From the NCBI GenBank assembly GCA_023264135.1, contig JALQSZ010000005.1, positions 1 through 21,435 on the forward strand: 21,435 bases of DNA, written 5' to 3'. How positions within the stretch are numbered: position 1 is the first letter of the stretch; every line of letters begins with the position of its first letter. A program made the position numbers and the translations under genes. The notes beneath the pieces were generated by a model. It saw only the letters and a list, made by a program, of their open reading frames with translations. It searched no databases and was not told the origin of the DNA. Of this stretch, positions 7,411-14,628 are shown piece by piece. This DNA is from Acidimicrobiales bacterium (GTDB taxonomy: Bacteria; Actinomycetota; Acidimicrobiia; Acidimicrobiales; Acidimicrobilacustridaceae).

Positions 7411-9267
7411 ATGGCGGCCGATCCGAACCAACCCTCGCTGTCATTTGATCCGCCCCCAGTGGGCGGATCAGACGCGTCGGCGCAAACGCCAACCCCCGTA
7501 GCTGGTGCTGCAGGGGAGTCTGCAGTCGCGCAACACGTCGTACGCGTTCGACCCGATGAGCCGGCAATCGATAAGACCTTTGATTACCTGGTGCCGCCGT
7601 CGATGTCGGATCAGATTCGCGTGGGCACGATGGTGCGTATCGCGCTGCATGGCCGTCGAGTTGGTGGCTGGGTCGTAGAAGACCGAGTCGAACCTCCTCC
7701 GGGCGTGACGCTTCAATCGATCGCAAAAGTCAGTGGGTGGGGTCCGCCTCCCGAACTTTTTGATCTCGCTGACTGGGCCTCGTGGCGGTGGGCAGGGCGT
7801 CCGGCCGCGATCTTGCGTACAGCGTCGCCGCCTTCGATCGTGCGTGGTCTGCCGCGAGCGCCGGTCCGAACGCTGCCTCCTCAACCTGTTGCAACTGATG
7901 AAGTTCATGAACTCGCGAAGGAAGCGCTGTCGTGTGCGGTCGCAACCGTTCGGCTTGCGCCTGCAGTTGATCCGTATCCTCTTTTACTTGCCGCAGCCGC
8001 GTTAGGCCCGATCTTGGTGGCGGCCCCGGTTGCTTCGACGGCTCGTCATTTGGGGTTGCGTCTTCGACGAGCCGGCTTGCCGGTGGCATTGCTTCCCGAC
8101 GACTGGTCACTTGCTCGAGCTGGTTGGGCGAATGTGTTGGGTTCACGATCTGCCGCGTTTGCTCCGATTGCATCGCCAGCCGCAATTGTCGTGCTCGATG
8201 AACACGATGAATCGTTTCAGCAAGAGCAAACGCCAACGTGGAATGCGCGCGATGTGCTTCTCGAACGAGCTCGGCGCTGTGGTGTCCCGTGTTTGTTGGT
8301 GAGCCCGACACCGTCGCTCGAGGCCCTAAATGGCGGAACACTCCTGACTCAGTCGCGAACAGCGGAACGAGCCGGTTGGCCAATGTTCGACATCGTTGAT
8401 CGCCGAGATGAACCGCCCGGTTCCGGTCTGTTTAGTGAACGTTTCGTTCAGGTCTTGCGCGGTGAAGGACGAGTTGTTTGCATCCTGAATCGAAAGGGTC
8501 GTTCGCGACTTTCTTCATGTGTTGCATGCGGAGAAGTCGCGTCGTGTGAGAACTGTTCCGCCGCGGTCATTCAAGGAGACGACGGAACGCTTGTTTGTTT
8601 GCGCTGCAACACGGTTCGGCCGTTGTTGTGCGCGAAATGCGGCGGGACGAAGATGAAGAACTTGCGCGCTGGCGTGAATCGTGTTCGTGAGGAACTCGAA
8701 GCGCTTGCACGCGAACCGGTTGCGGAACTCACCGCTGAACACGGAACCGATGCGGGAGGAACTGGTACGCGCATCGTGGTCGGCACCGAAGCGGCGCTCC
8801 ACCGAATCCATAAAGCCGATGTGGTCGCCTTCCTTGATTTCGATCAAGAACTCTTGGCGCCGCGCTATCGAGCGGCAGAAGAAGCGCTCGCGTTACTTGT
8901 TCGGGCGGCGCGGGTGGTGGGGCCACGGGCCGGCGGCGGTCGTGTGCTCGTCCAGACTCGCCAGCCCCACCATGAGGTAGTGCAGGGTGCGCTTTTGGCG
9001 GAGCCATCGCGCGTCTCAGACGCAGAACGAGAGCGGCGCCAACTCTTGGGCTATCCGCCGGCAACGGCGATGGCGGTTGTGTCGGGTGCATCTGCTCCGG
9101 CATGGGTTGAGTCTTTTCACGCACCGATGGGGGTGGAAGTTCTCGGCCCATCTGATGGCCAATGGATCGTTCGTGCACCTACACACGAGCTGTTGTGCGA
9201 CGCACTTGCGGAAGCGCCTCGCCCGCCAGGACGCCTCCGCATTCACGTCGATCCGTTGCGATTCTGA
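7411..9267 (+). CDS. priA: PriA-like primosomal protein N', probably without helicase activity
   Basis: Homologue of the replication-restart protein PriA, 618 residues, shorter than the roughly 730 of E. coli. About 40 Pro/Ala/Ser-rich residues come first, then the 3' DNA-binding domain (VVRVRPDEPAIDKTFDYLVP, about 43-62). The zinc module is intact, with eight cysteines in four pairs (C370/373, 379/382, 396/399, 407/410). The helicase core is degenerate: where Walker A is expected (about 195-207) the sequence is LGPILVAAPVAS with no GKT, and the DEEH box reads LDEH (262-265). Loss of helicase motifs is, from memory, a known trait of actinobacterial PriA. A strong hairpin lies in codons 12-20. 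It converges on the minus-strand trmH-like gene 20 bases away. Confidence 0.88.
   Translation: MAADPNQPSLSFDPPPVGGSDASAQTPTPVAGAAGESAVAQHVVRVRPDEPAIDKTFDYLVPPSMSDQIRVGTMVRIALHGRRVGGWVVEDRVEPPPGVTLQSIAKVSGWGPPPELFDLADWASWRWAGRPAAILRTASPPSIVRGLPRAPVRTLPPQPVATDEVHELAKEALSCAVATVRLAPAVDPYPLLLAAAALGPILVAAPVASTARHLGLRLRRAGLPVALLPDDWSLARAGWANVLGSRSAAFAPIASPAAIVVLDEHDESFQQEQTPTWNARDVLLERARRCGVPCLLVSPTPSLEALNGGTLLTQSRTAERAGWPMFDIVDRRDEPPGSGLFSERFVQVLRGEGRVVCILNRKGRSRLSSCVACGEVASCENCSAAVIQGDDGTLVCLRCNTVRPLLCAKCGGTKMKNLRAGVNRVREELEALAREPVAELTAEHGTDAGGTGTRIVVGTEAALHRIHKADVVAFLDFDQELLAPRYRAAEEALALLVRAARVVGPRAGGGRVLVQTRQPHHEVVQGALLAEPSRVSDAERERRQLLGYPPATAMAVVSGASAPAWVESFHAPMGVEVLGPSDGQWIVRAPTHELLCDALAEAPRPPGRLRIHVDPLRF
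7446..7470. repeat. Perfect 10-bp inverted repeat with 5-base loop inside priA
   Basis: TGATCCGCCC (7446-7455) and GGGCGGATCA (7461-7470) are exact reverse complements separated by CCAGT. They lie 35 bases after the priA start codon, in the disordered Pro/Gly-rich N-terminal segment. As mRNA this would be a very stable GC-rich hairpin close to the initiation region. No U-tract follows. Confidence 0.6.
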
Positions 9268-9287
9268 ACTCGGAGAACGCGACCGAT

Positions 9288-9818
9288 TCAGTCGTCGGAG
9301 GTCCAACCGGCTCGACGGGTTTCGTACATTGCGATCGCCGCTGCGGTTCCAACATTGAGCGAGCCGATCTTCCCGAGTTGCGGGATGTACGCGAGCGCGT
9401 CGGCGCCAGCGAGAAGCTCTTTCGATAATCCTCGATCTTCGTGGCCCATCACGATGCAGACGTTGCCTGAGAGGTCGGTTTCGTGAAGAGGCACTGCGCC
9501 TTCGGCGAGCTCAACGCCTACGACGCGGTAACCGGCAGCGTGAGCTGCGGCGAGTGCCTCGGCCGAGGTTTCGCAAGACGTTGTGGTGACGAATTTCTGT
9601 GAACCGAGTGCGGTCTTCTGCACTTTGGCGTCGTTCGGAGATGGTGAGCCAACGAGCCAGAGGTGATCGACGCTGTACGCGGCAGCGGTTCGAAGGATGG
9701 AACCCAAATTGAAGGGGTTCTGCACGCCATCGAGCATGAGTGCCATCTTGCGATCGTTCCGACGCCGCCAATCACGATGTAATCGCTTCAGTTCGGTGCC
9801 ACCAAGATTTCGTGTCAT
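9288..9818 (-). CDS. TrmH/SpoU-family RNA 2'-O-methyltransferase
   Basis: SPOUT-fold methyltransferase expected to methylate a ribose 2'-OH in tRNA or rRNA using S-adenosylmethionine. All three family motifs are present: NPFNLGSILRTAAAY (motif 1), IVMGHEDRGLS (motif 2) and IPQLGKIGSLNVGTAAAIA (motif 3, knot). I place the start at ATG 9818. An in-frame ATG at 9878 exists, but its extra 20 residues lie inside the upstream gene and look unrelated. At 176 residues it is a bare catalytic domain without the N-terminal L30e-like substrate domain of RlmB or TsnR types, so the substrate cannot be assigned. The start overlaps the upstream stop by 4 bases (ATGA). Confidence 0.9.
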   Translation of the reverse strand: MTRNLGGTELKRLHRDWRRRNDRKMALMLDGVQNPFNLGSILRTAAAYSVDHLWLVGSPSPNDAKVQKTALGSQKFVTTTSCETSAEALAAAHAAGYRVVGVELAEGAVPLHETDLSGNVCIVMGHEDRGLSKELLAGADALAYIPQLGKIGSLNVGTAAAIAMYETRRAGWTSDD

Positions 9819-10462
9819 CGGGCCTTCACCTCGAGAAGTCGATACCCAGCGCGAGAACACACGCGAGTTGTTGCCCATCCTTGTTCAGTCAACCAATCGG
9901 CAAGTGAATCGGCTCCGAGGTGCCGTTGCACCACGAGCCAGGCTGAACCAGTTGGCGTCAATCGGTCGAGCCATATCGTCAACATGTGGTGCATCGCTGC
10001 TTTACCGATTCGAATCGAAGGATTGGACCACAGTCCGTCGAACTGGAGCTGGGGGAGCGCTGCGATGTCCTCGGGAGTTCCGTCAACAGGTGCTCCATCA
10101 GCGTCGACCACGACCGCGTGGATGTTGTCGCAAAGATTGAGGTCGCCATTTCGAGCGGTGAGGCCAACTGCCCGTTCATTGAGATCGACAGCCCAGACCG
10201 AAGTGGTCGGCGAGCGTTTCGCCAAACTGATCGCGATCGGGCCGTAGCCGCATCCGAGATCGCACACGTTTGCCATTGTCTCGGTTGGGTGAGGCGCTTC
10301 TTGAAGAAGGAGGCGCGTGCCTGCGTCGATGCGGGTATTGGAGAAAACGCCTCGATCGGTCGTGAATCGCAGTTCAAGGTCAGCGAGCGAGAGACCAATT
10401 TCTCGCTCCTCGGAATCAACCGCCGGGATCCGCGAGAAGTACTGAGACGAGGAGCCGGACAT
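9815..10462 (-). CDS. RsmC/RlmG-like class I SAM-dependent methyltransferase
   Basis: 215-residue Rossmann-fold methyltransferase resembling the C-terminal catalytic domain of the 16S/23S rRNA guanine-N2 methyltransferases RsmC and RlmG. Seen are the entry motif GVFSNTRIDAGTRLLL, the SAM-binding motif VCDLGCGYGPIAISLA, and the catalytic-loop region WSNPSIRIGKAAMHHML. In the family this loop usually reads NPP; here the second Pro is Ser. The N-terminal pseudo-domain of E. coli RsmC is missing, as in many single-domain actinobacterial homologues (recalled). The ATG at 10462 follows a TAGCGT box by 6 bases, suggesting a leaderless mRNA. It forms an overlapping operon with the trmH-like gene and is divergent from def. 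The exact RNA target is unknown. Confidence 0.85.
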   Translation of the reverse strand: MSGSSSQYFSRIPAVDSEEREIGLSLADLELRFTTDRGVFSNTRIDAGTRLLLQEAPHPTETMANVCDLGCGYGPIAISLAKRSPTTSVWAVDLNERAVGLTARNGDLNLCDNIHAVVVDADGAPVDGTPEDIAALPQLQFDGLWSNPSIRIGKAAMHHMLTIWLDRLTPTGSAWLVVQRHLGADSLADWLTEQGWATTRVCSRAGYRLLEVKAR

Positions 10463-10468
10463 GTCACG

Positions 10469-10478
10469 ACGCTACCCT
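10469..10478. promoter_or_regulatory. Overlapping divergent -10 boxes of def (+) and the RsmC-like gene (-)
   Basis: On the plus strand TACCCT (10473-10478) ends 6 bases before the def ATG at 10485. On the minus strand TAGCGT (10474 down to 10469) ends 6 bases before the methyltransferase ATG at 10462. The boxes share the self-complementary TA at 10473-10474. The whole intergenic region is only 22 bases, so both transcripts should be leaderless, and RNA polymerase could probably occupy only one direction at a time. Confidence 0.55.
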
Positions 10479-10484
10479 TGAGAT

Positions 10485-11027
10485 ATGGCCCCGCACTCGA
10501 TCCGCATCATCGGTGACCCAGTGCTCACTCAGCGCGCCGCCGACGTCACGAATGTCGACGGTGCGTTCGCGCGACTTGTTCAAGACATGTTCGTCACGAT
10601 GTACGACGCGCCAGGTGTTGGTCTTGCTGCGCCGCAGATTGGTGTGCAGAAACGTTTCTTTGTCTTTGATCACGATGATGAACCCGGGGTGATCATTAAC
10701 CCTGTCATTGTGGAATCACGAGGTGAGGCGGAATTCACGGAAGGTTGCCTCTCTATTCCCGGCCTTCATTTCGAAATCCTTCGTCCGGCGGAAATTCATG
10801 TGAAGGGCTACGACCTCGACGGGAACGAACTCGATCTCGAACTCGATGATTTCGCAGCTCGAGTGTTTCAGCATGAAATCGACCATCTCGAAGGCATTCT
10901 CATGGAGAAGCATCTGACTCCTGAGCAACTTGCCGAAAGTCGGGCCGCCATTCGCGAGTTGCGCGCTCGAGGCATCGGGCAACTTCCCGAACCCGAGGTT
11001 GGCATCGGCCGACTTCGACTGCCCTGA
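10485..11027 (+). CDS. def: Peptide deformylase
   Basis: Removes the formyl group from the N-terminal methionine of new proteins. The protein has 180 residues. All three metal-site motifs are intact: GVGLAAPQ (44-51), EGCLS (86-90, C88 a metal ligand) and HEIDH (130-134, two His ligands and the catalytic Glu). The C-terminal stretch after about residue 140 is Arg/Glu-rich and ends in GIGRLRLP, a modest extension. It leads an operon with fmt (6-base gap), which adds the formyl group that def removes, and then rsmB. Its promoter is the overlapping divergent element upstream. Confidence 0.96.
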   Translation: MAPHSIRIIGDPVLTQRAADVTNVDGAFARLVQDMFVTMYDAPGVGLAAPQIGVQKRFFVFDHDDEPGVIINPVIVESRGEAEFTEGCLSIPGLHFEILRPAEIHVKGYDLDGNELDLELDDFAARVFQHEIDHLEGILMEKHLTPEQLAESRAAIRELRARGIGQLPEPEVGIGRLRLP

Positions 11028-11033
11028 GTTTTC

Positions 11034-11930
11034 ATGGCTGACTCACCACTTGCGCGTCCCCCGGCGCGCCCGAAGCGACTTGCCTATCTCGGGACACCCG
11101 ATGTCGCGGTCGAGCCATTGCGAGCGCTGGTGCGTGCAGGGTTCGAAATCGCGATCGTTGTCTCGGGTCCCGATAAGCGACGTGGTCGTGGGGGAGAGTT
11201 GTCTCCGTCACCAGTGAAGGCGGCCGCGCTCGAGCTCGGCCTCGAAGTTTCCGATCAACTCGAAGATGTTGTTCGTGCAAACGTCGATCTTGCAGTGGTG
11301 GTCGCCTACGGACGCATCATCCCTGCATCGATTCTCGAACTCGTGCCAATGATCAACATTCACTTCTCGTTGTTGCCGAAGTGGCGCGGTGCCGCGCCGG
11401 TTGAACGAGCACTGCTCGCTGGCGATTCGCAAACGGGCGTGTGCCTGATGGATATCGGTGTCGAACTCGATACCGGAGATGTCTACGCTCGTTCGACAAC
11501 GTCGATTTCTGCAGATGACACGTTGTCATCGTTGCGAACGCGTCTTATCGATTTGGGTGCTTCGTTGCTCGTTGACACCCTGACGAGTGGACTGCCTGCG
11601 CCGGTACCGCAGGAAGGTGAGATTTCCTACGCCAAAAAAATCTTGCCTTCAGATCTTGAGATCGATTGGACGCAGACGGCTGCATCAATCGACCGAGTCG
11701 TTCGATTGGGTGGCGCATGGACATTGTTTCGAGGGGCTCGATTGAAAATTCACCAAGTCAGGTTGTCGGAGTCGTCTGGTGAACCTGGATCGATTGATGG
11801 GCTGAAAGTTTTCTGTGGCGAAGGTGCGCTCGAACTGCTCGTTGTTCAGCCCGAAGGGAAAGCGCGTCAAGACGCGTCAGCCTGGCGCAATGGCGCTCGA
11901 CCGACTCCGGAAGACCGTCTCGGGCGATGA
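11034..11930 (+). CDS. fmt: Methionyl-tRNA formyltransferase
   Basis: Transfers formyl from 10-formyltetrahydrofolate to initiator Met-tRNA. The protein has 298 residues, near the usual 305-315. The N-terminal Rossmann domain starts with RLAYLGTPDVAVEPL. The catalytic triad is visible as N108 and H110 in NIHFSLLPKWRGAAP and D146 in LDTGDV. The C-terminal OB-like tRNA-binding domain (from about residue 205) is compact. An A7 run at 11634-11640 encodes the YAKKIL segment. No clear ribosome-binding site precedes the ATG, so translation probably relies on coupling with def 6 bases upstream. The stop overlaps the rsmB start (ATGA). Confidence 0.95.
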   Translation: MADSPLARPPARPKRLAYLGTPDVAVEPLRALVRAGFEIAIVVSGPDKRRGRGGELSPSPVKAAALELGLEVSDQLEDVVRANVDLAVVVAYGRIIPASILELVPMINIHFSLLPKWRGAAPVERALLAGDSQTGVCLMDIGVELDTGDVYARSTTSISADDTLSSLRTRLIDLGASLLVDTLTSGLPAPVPQEGEISYAKKILPSDLEIDWTQTAASIDRVVRLGGAWTLFRGARLKIHQVRLSESSGEPGSIDGLKVFCGEGALELLVVQPEGKARQDASAWRNGARPTPEDRLGR

Positions 11931-13132
11931 CCTCTTCTCCGAAACGGAAACCTTCAACAGGGCGAACTGAGACTGCCGGTGTCGCAGCGCGGCAGCTTGC
12001 CGCCGACGCTCTCATGCGAATCGAGCGAGACGGTGCCTATGCCAACATCGTGCTTTCGCCGATGCTTACGAAGAGCACGCTCGAGCAACGTGATCGTGGA
12101 TTCGTGACTGAGCTCGTGTACGGCACGACGCGAATGCGTCGATCATGCGATTGGCTTGTCGACCGTTTTCTGCCCGACCCCGAACGCGTTGATCTCACTG
12201 CACGCACGTGGCTCAGGCTTGGCGCATTTCAATTGGCGTTTCTCGGAACTCCGCCTCACGCTGCTGTAAGTGCAACGGTCGAAGCGGCACCGCGAAAGAT
12301 CAGCGGTCTGTGCAACGCCGTGCTGCGAAAAGTCGCAACCTCGCTTCCTGTCGAATGGCCGAATGACGCAATCCGACTTTCACAACCCGACTGGATCGTG
12401 AAGCGTCTTACTGAAGACCTCGGCATTGATCGAGCTATCGCCGCGCTTGAGTCAATGAATGATGCTGCGTCCGTCACGACTCGTGACGATGGCTATATCC
12501 AAGATGAAGGATCCCAACTTGTCGCTGCAGCGGTCGATGCGCAGCCTGGTGAACGGATTCTCGATATGTGTGCCGCTCCAGGCGGAAAGGCGACGGCACT
12601 CGTTTCCGACGGGGCGACCGTGATCGCGGCAGACATGAGACCCTCACGTCTCACACTGTTGGAATCGAATCGAGATCGACTCGATATCAGTGCGAGCGAT
12701 ATGTGCATCGTTGGAGCCGACGGAACGGCACCGCCATTCCGAACACAGTCCTTCGATCGGGTGTTGCTTGACGCTCCCTGTTCAGGATTGGGTGCATTGC
12801 GTCGTCGTCCTGACGCTCGCTGGCGCATTGCGCAAACTGACATCGATGAACTTGTCGAGATCCAACGTCAACTTTTTACTCAAGCGGTGCAATTGGTTCG
12901 CCCCGGTGGAGAAGTGGTCTACAGCGTCTGCACGATTACGGCGGCGGAAACTTTGGGACTCGACGACTGGGTTCTTCAAGCGTTCCCTGAACTGATCGCT
13001 CGTCCGCTCGTGGAATCTCCGTGGACTCCGCTCGGTCGTGGCGCCCTGTTGCTTCCGCAGGACGCAGGAACTGATGGGATGTACATCATTCGTCTTCGTG
13101 TTCCCGCAGATGAGGAAGAATCTTCACAATGA
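11927..13132 (+). CDS. rsmB: 16S rRNA m5C methyltransferase RsmB (Sun/Fmu), internally shortened
   Basis: Methylates a 16S rRNA cytosine (C967 in E. coli). The protein has 401 residues. The N-terminal NusB-like RNA-binding domain spans about 16-140 (AADALMRIERDGAYAN; RDRGFVTELVYGTTR). The catalytic domain has DMCAAPGGK (213-221), DAPCSGLGALRRRPDARW (catalytic C285) and VYSVCT (second Cys, C335). Homologues normally have some 40-60 residues between the PLTLRVN-like strand and the VQDEASQ strand. Here the two are nearly joined (SVTTRDDGYIQDEGSQL, 182-198). The frame is continuous, so this is a shortened domain rather than a frameshift. The gene overlaps fmt and mog by 4 bases each. Confidence 0.92.
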   Translation: MTSSPKRKPSTGRTETAGVAARQLAADALMRIERDGAYANIVLSPMLTKSTLEQRDRGFVTELVYGTTRMRRSCDWLVDRFLPDPERVDLTARTWLRLGAFQLAFLGTPPHAAVSATVEAAPRKISGLCNAVLRKVATSLPVEWPNDAIRLSQPDWIVKRLTEDLGIDRAIAALESMNDAASVTTRDDGYIQDEGSQLVAAAVDAQPGERILDMCAAPGGKATALVSDGATVIAADMRPSRLTLLESNRDRLDISASDMCIVGADGTAPPFRTQSFDRVLLDAPCSGLGALRRRPDARWRIAQTDIDELVEIQRQLFTQAVQLVRPGGEVVYSVCTITAAETLGLDDWVLQAFPELIARPLVESPWTPLGRGALLLPQDAGTDGMYIIRLRVPADEEESSQ

Positions 13133-13620
13133 CCGACCATGCTGCGACAACAACTCCGAGTGCAGGACTTGCCGCGAAAGTGCTCACCGTTTCCGACGGC
13201 GTAGTGGCCGGGACGCGTGACGACAAAAGCGGTCGCGCACTGGTTGAACGACTTTCCGCTGAAGGGTTCAACGTCGTTGAACATCGTGTCGTTGCCGACG
13301 GTATTCAAACGGTCGGCGAAGCGATCTTCGAAATGTCCGAAGGTTTCAATGGGCTCATCATTTCCACTGGCGGAACCGGTTTCGGTCCTCGAGATCTTTC
13401 GCCGGAGGGAACGAAGATGGTGCTTGACCGCGAAGCCCCCGGCCTGGCCGAAGCAATGCGTGGCGTGAACCCACTTGGTCGGTTGTCTCGTGGGGTCGCC
13501 GGCACGCGTGGTCAATCACTTGTTCTTAATACGCCAGGATCGACAGCCGGAACCATCGAATGTCTCGAAGCGGTTCTTGACGTAATCCCGCATGCGATTC
13601 GCCTCCTTGCCGGCGACTGA
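13129..13620 (+). CDS. MogA/MoaB-family molybdenum cofactor protein
   Basis: 163-residue protein of the molybdopterin-binding family. MogA adenylylates molybdopterin before metal insertion; MoaB is a close relative. The core signature STGGTGFGPRDLSPEGT (79-95) is intact, and NTPGSTAGTIECLE (about 134-147) gives the second conserved Pro-Gly turn. MogA and MoaB cannot be separated safely by eye, so I leave the symbol blank. It overlaps rsmB by 4 bases (ATGA), so it is co-translated with an rRNA methyltransferase although no other molybdenum gene is visible here. In mycobacteria I recall rpe after rsmB; this gene occupies that place. Confidence 0.88.
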   Translation: MTDHAATTTPSAGLAAKVLTVSDGVVAGTRDDKSGRALVERLSAEGFNVVEHRVVADGIQTVGEAIFEMSEGFNGLIISTGGTGFGPRDLSPEGTKMVLDREAPGLAEAMRGVNPLGRLSRGVAGTRGQSLVLNTPGSTAGTIECLEAVLDVIPHAIRLLAGD

Positions 13621-13632
13621 GATCGGAGCAAC

Positions 13633-14628
13633 GTGAACGTTCTGAAGTCGTTGAGCTTCGTCGGCGAACGAATCATTCGTTGTCGACGTCGGTCGTCGGT
13701 CGGAGTAGTTGCAGGAATCCTGCTCGTGCTCGCGTTTCTCTCCGTTTCTGTCGTGACACTTCCGGTGAGCGCCACGACGAATGACATCGCGGTCGCGACT
13801 GTCGTGAACGACTACGTCACTACATTCGGAACGTCCGTGAACGGCAGCGCCTCGGCAGGAGGGTCCTACGTCGCTGGTTCATCGTTTTCAACCGCGACTG
13901 CGCCGACAGGTGGCCAGGTGTCGTGGTCCGCCGGAGGTGCGTGGACCTACACGCCAAATCAAGGATTCTCCGGCGTGGATTCGTTCGTGTATTTGGTCTG
14001 TTCTCCTCCGAACTTCACGGGTTGTGCCAGCAGTACCGCAACGATCGTCGTTGGGCCGCACGCAGCGGACTACACCACACCCGCACCGCCGGACTCGCAG
14101 GTCAGCGGCGATGCGGCCTCCCAAAGTGTTTTCCCGACTGGCTCGATGTTTTCGCCAACTGGCGTCTCCGACCCGGCGCACGGATCGATCGTCTCGTTCC
14201 AGTCCAATGGGAACTGGGTTTTTGCGGTGGGTTCGAACTGGACGGGAGCGCTTCTGCTCTCCTACGACGTTTGTCTCCCGGCCCCGAACGCGTCGGTCTG
14301 CGATTCGGGAACGATCTTGTTTCAGGTCGGAGTTGAAGCGGTTGGCGACTTCTATTCGACACCAGCCGAGACCTCTCTTGATGGCGCTGCACCAACGGGC
14401 GATACGTATCCGACTGGATCCTCCTTCGCCCGAACTTCCGACCCCGCGAACGGATCAGTGATCTGGAACACCGATGGCACCTACACCTACATCCCGAATC
14501 GCGGATTCGTCGGGCTCGACAGCTTCAGTTATCGGGTCTGTATGCCTGCCCCGTTTGCGCATGTGTGTGACGACGCGGCGCAGACGATCACGGTGGTGGC
14601 AACGGCGGTACCTGCGTTCACCGGGTGA
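13633..14628 (+). CDS. Secreted protein of three Cys-paired Ig/cadherin-like repeats
   Basis: 331 residues; function not recognised. The GTG start at 13633 is supported by GGAG 4 bases upstream. A basic N-terminus (IIRCRRR, 14-20), a hydrophobic helix (about 22-44) and a likely signal-peptidase site after PVSA (about residue 47) indicate export. The mature part is three tandem units of about 85-90 residues (about 59-140, 145-233, 238-323). Each has an aromatic GxWxYxPNxGFxGxDSFxYxVC-like second half, best seen in units 1 and 3. Each ends with a Cys pair: C123/C131, C214/C223, C303/C312, in CSPPNFTGC, CLPAPNASVC and CMPAPFAHVC. This resembles the CshA/VCBS/cadherin-like beta-sandwich adhesin repeats. 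There is no sortase motif or C-terminal membrane anchor. Confidence 0.75.
   Translation: MNVLKSLSFVGERIIRCRRRSSVGVVAGILLVLAFLSVSVVTLPVSATTNDIAVATVVNDYVTTFGTSVNGSASAGGSYVAGSSFSTATAPTGGQVSWSAGGAWTYTPNQGFSGVDSFVYLVCSPPNFTGCASSTATIVVGPHAADYTTPAPPDSQVSGDAASQSVFPTGSMFSPTGVSDPAHGSIVSFQSNGNWVFAVGSNWTGALLLSYDVCLPAPNASVCDSGTILFQVGVEAVGDFYSTPAETSLDGAAPTGDTYPTGSSFARTSDPANGSVIWNTDGTYTYIPNRGFVGLDSFSYRVCMPAPFAHVCDDAAQTITVVATAVPAFTG

Noticed and set aside
9268..9287. Terminator in the 20-base convergent gap between priA and the TrmH-family gene
   Set aside because: No convincing hairpin or U-tract is visible.
9819..9878. 20-codon upstream start for the TrmH-family gene
   Set aside because: The residues look unrelated and overlap the upstream methyltransferase, while ATG 9818 gives an ATGA overlap typical of this genome.
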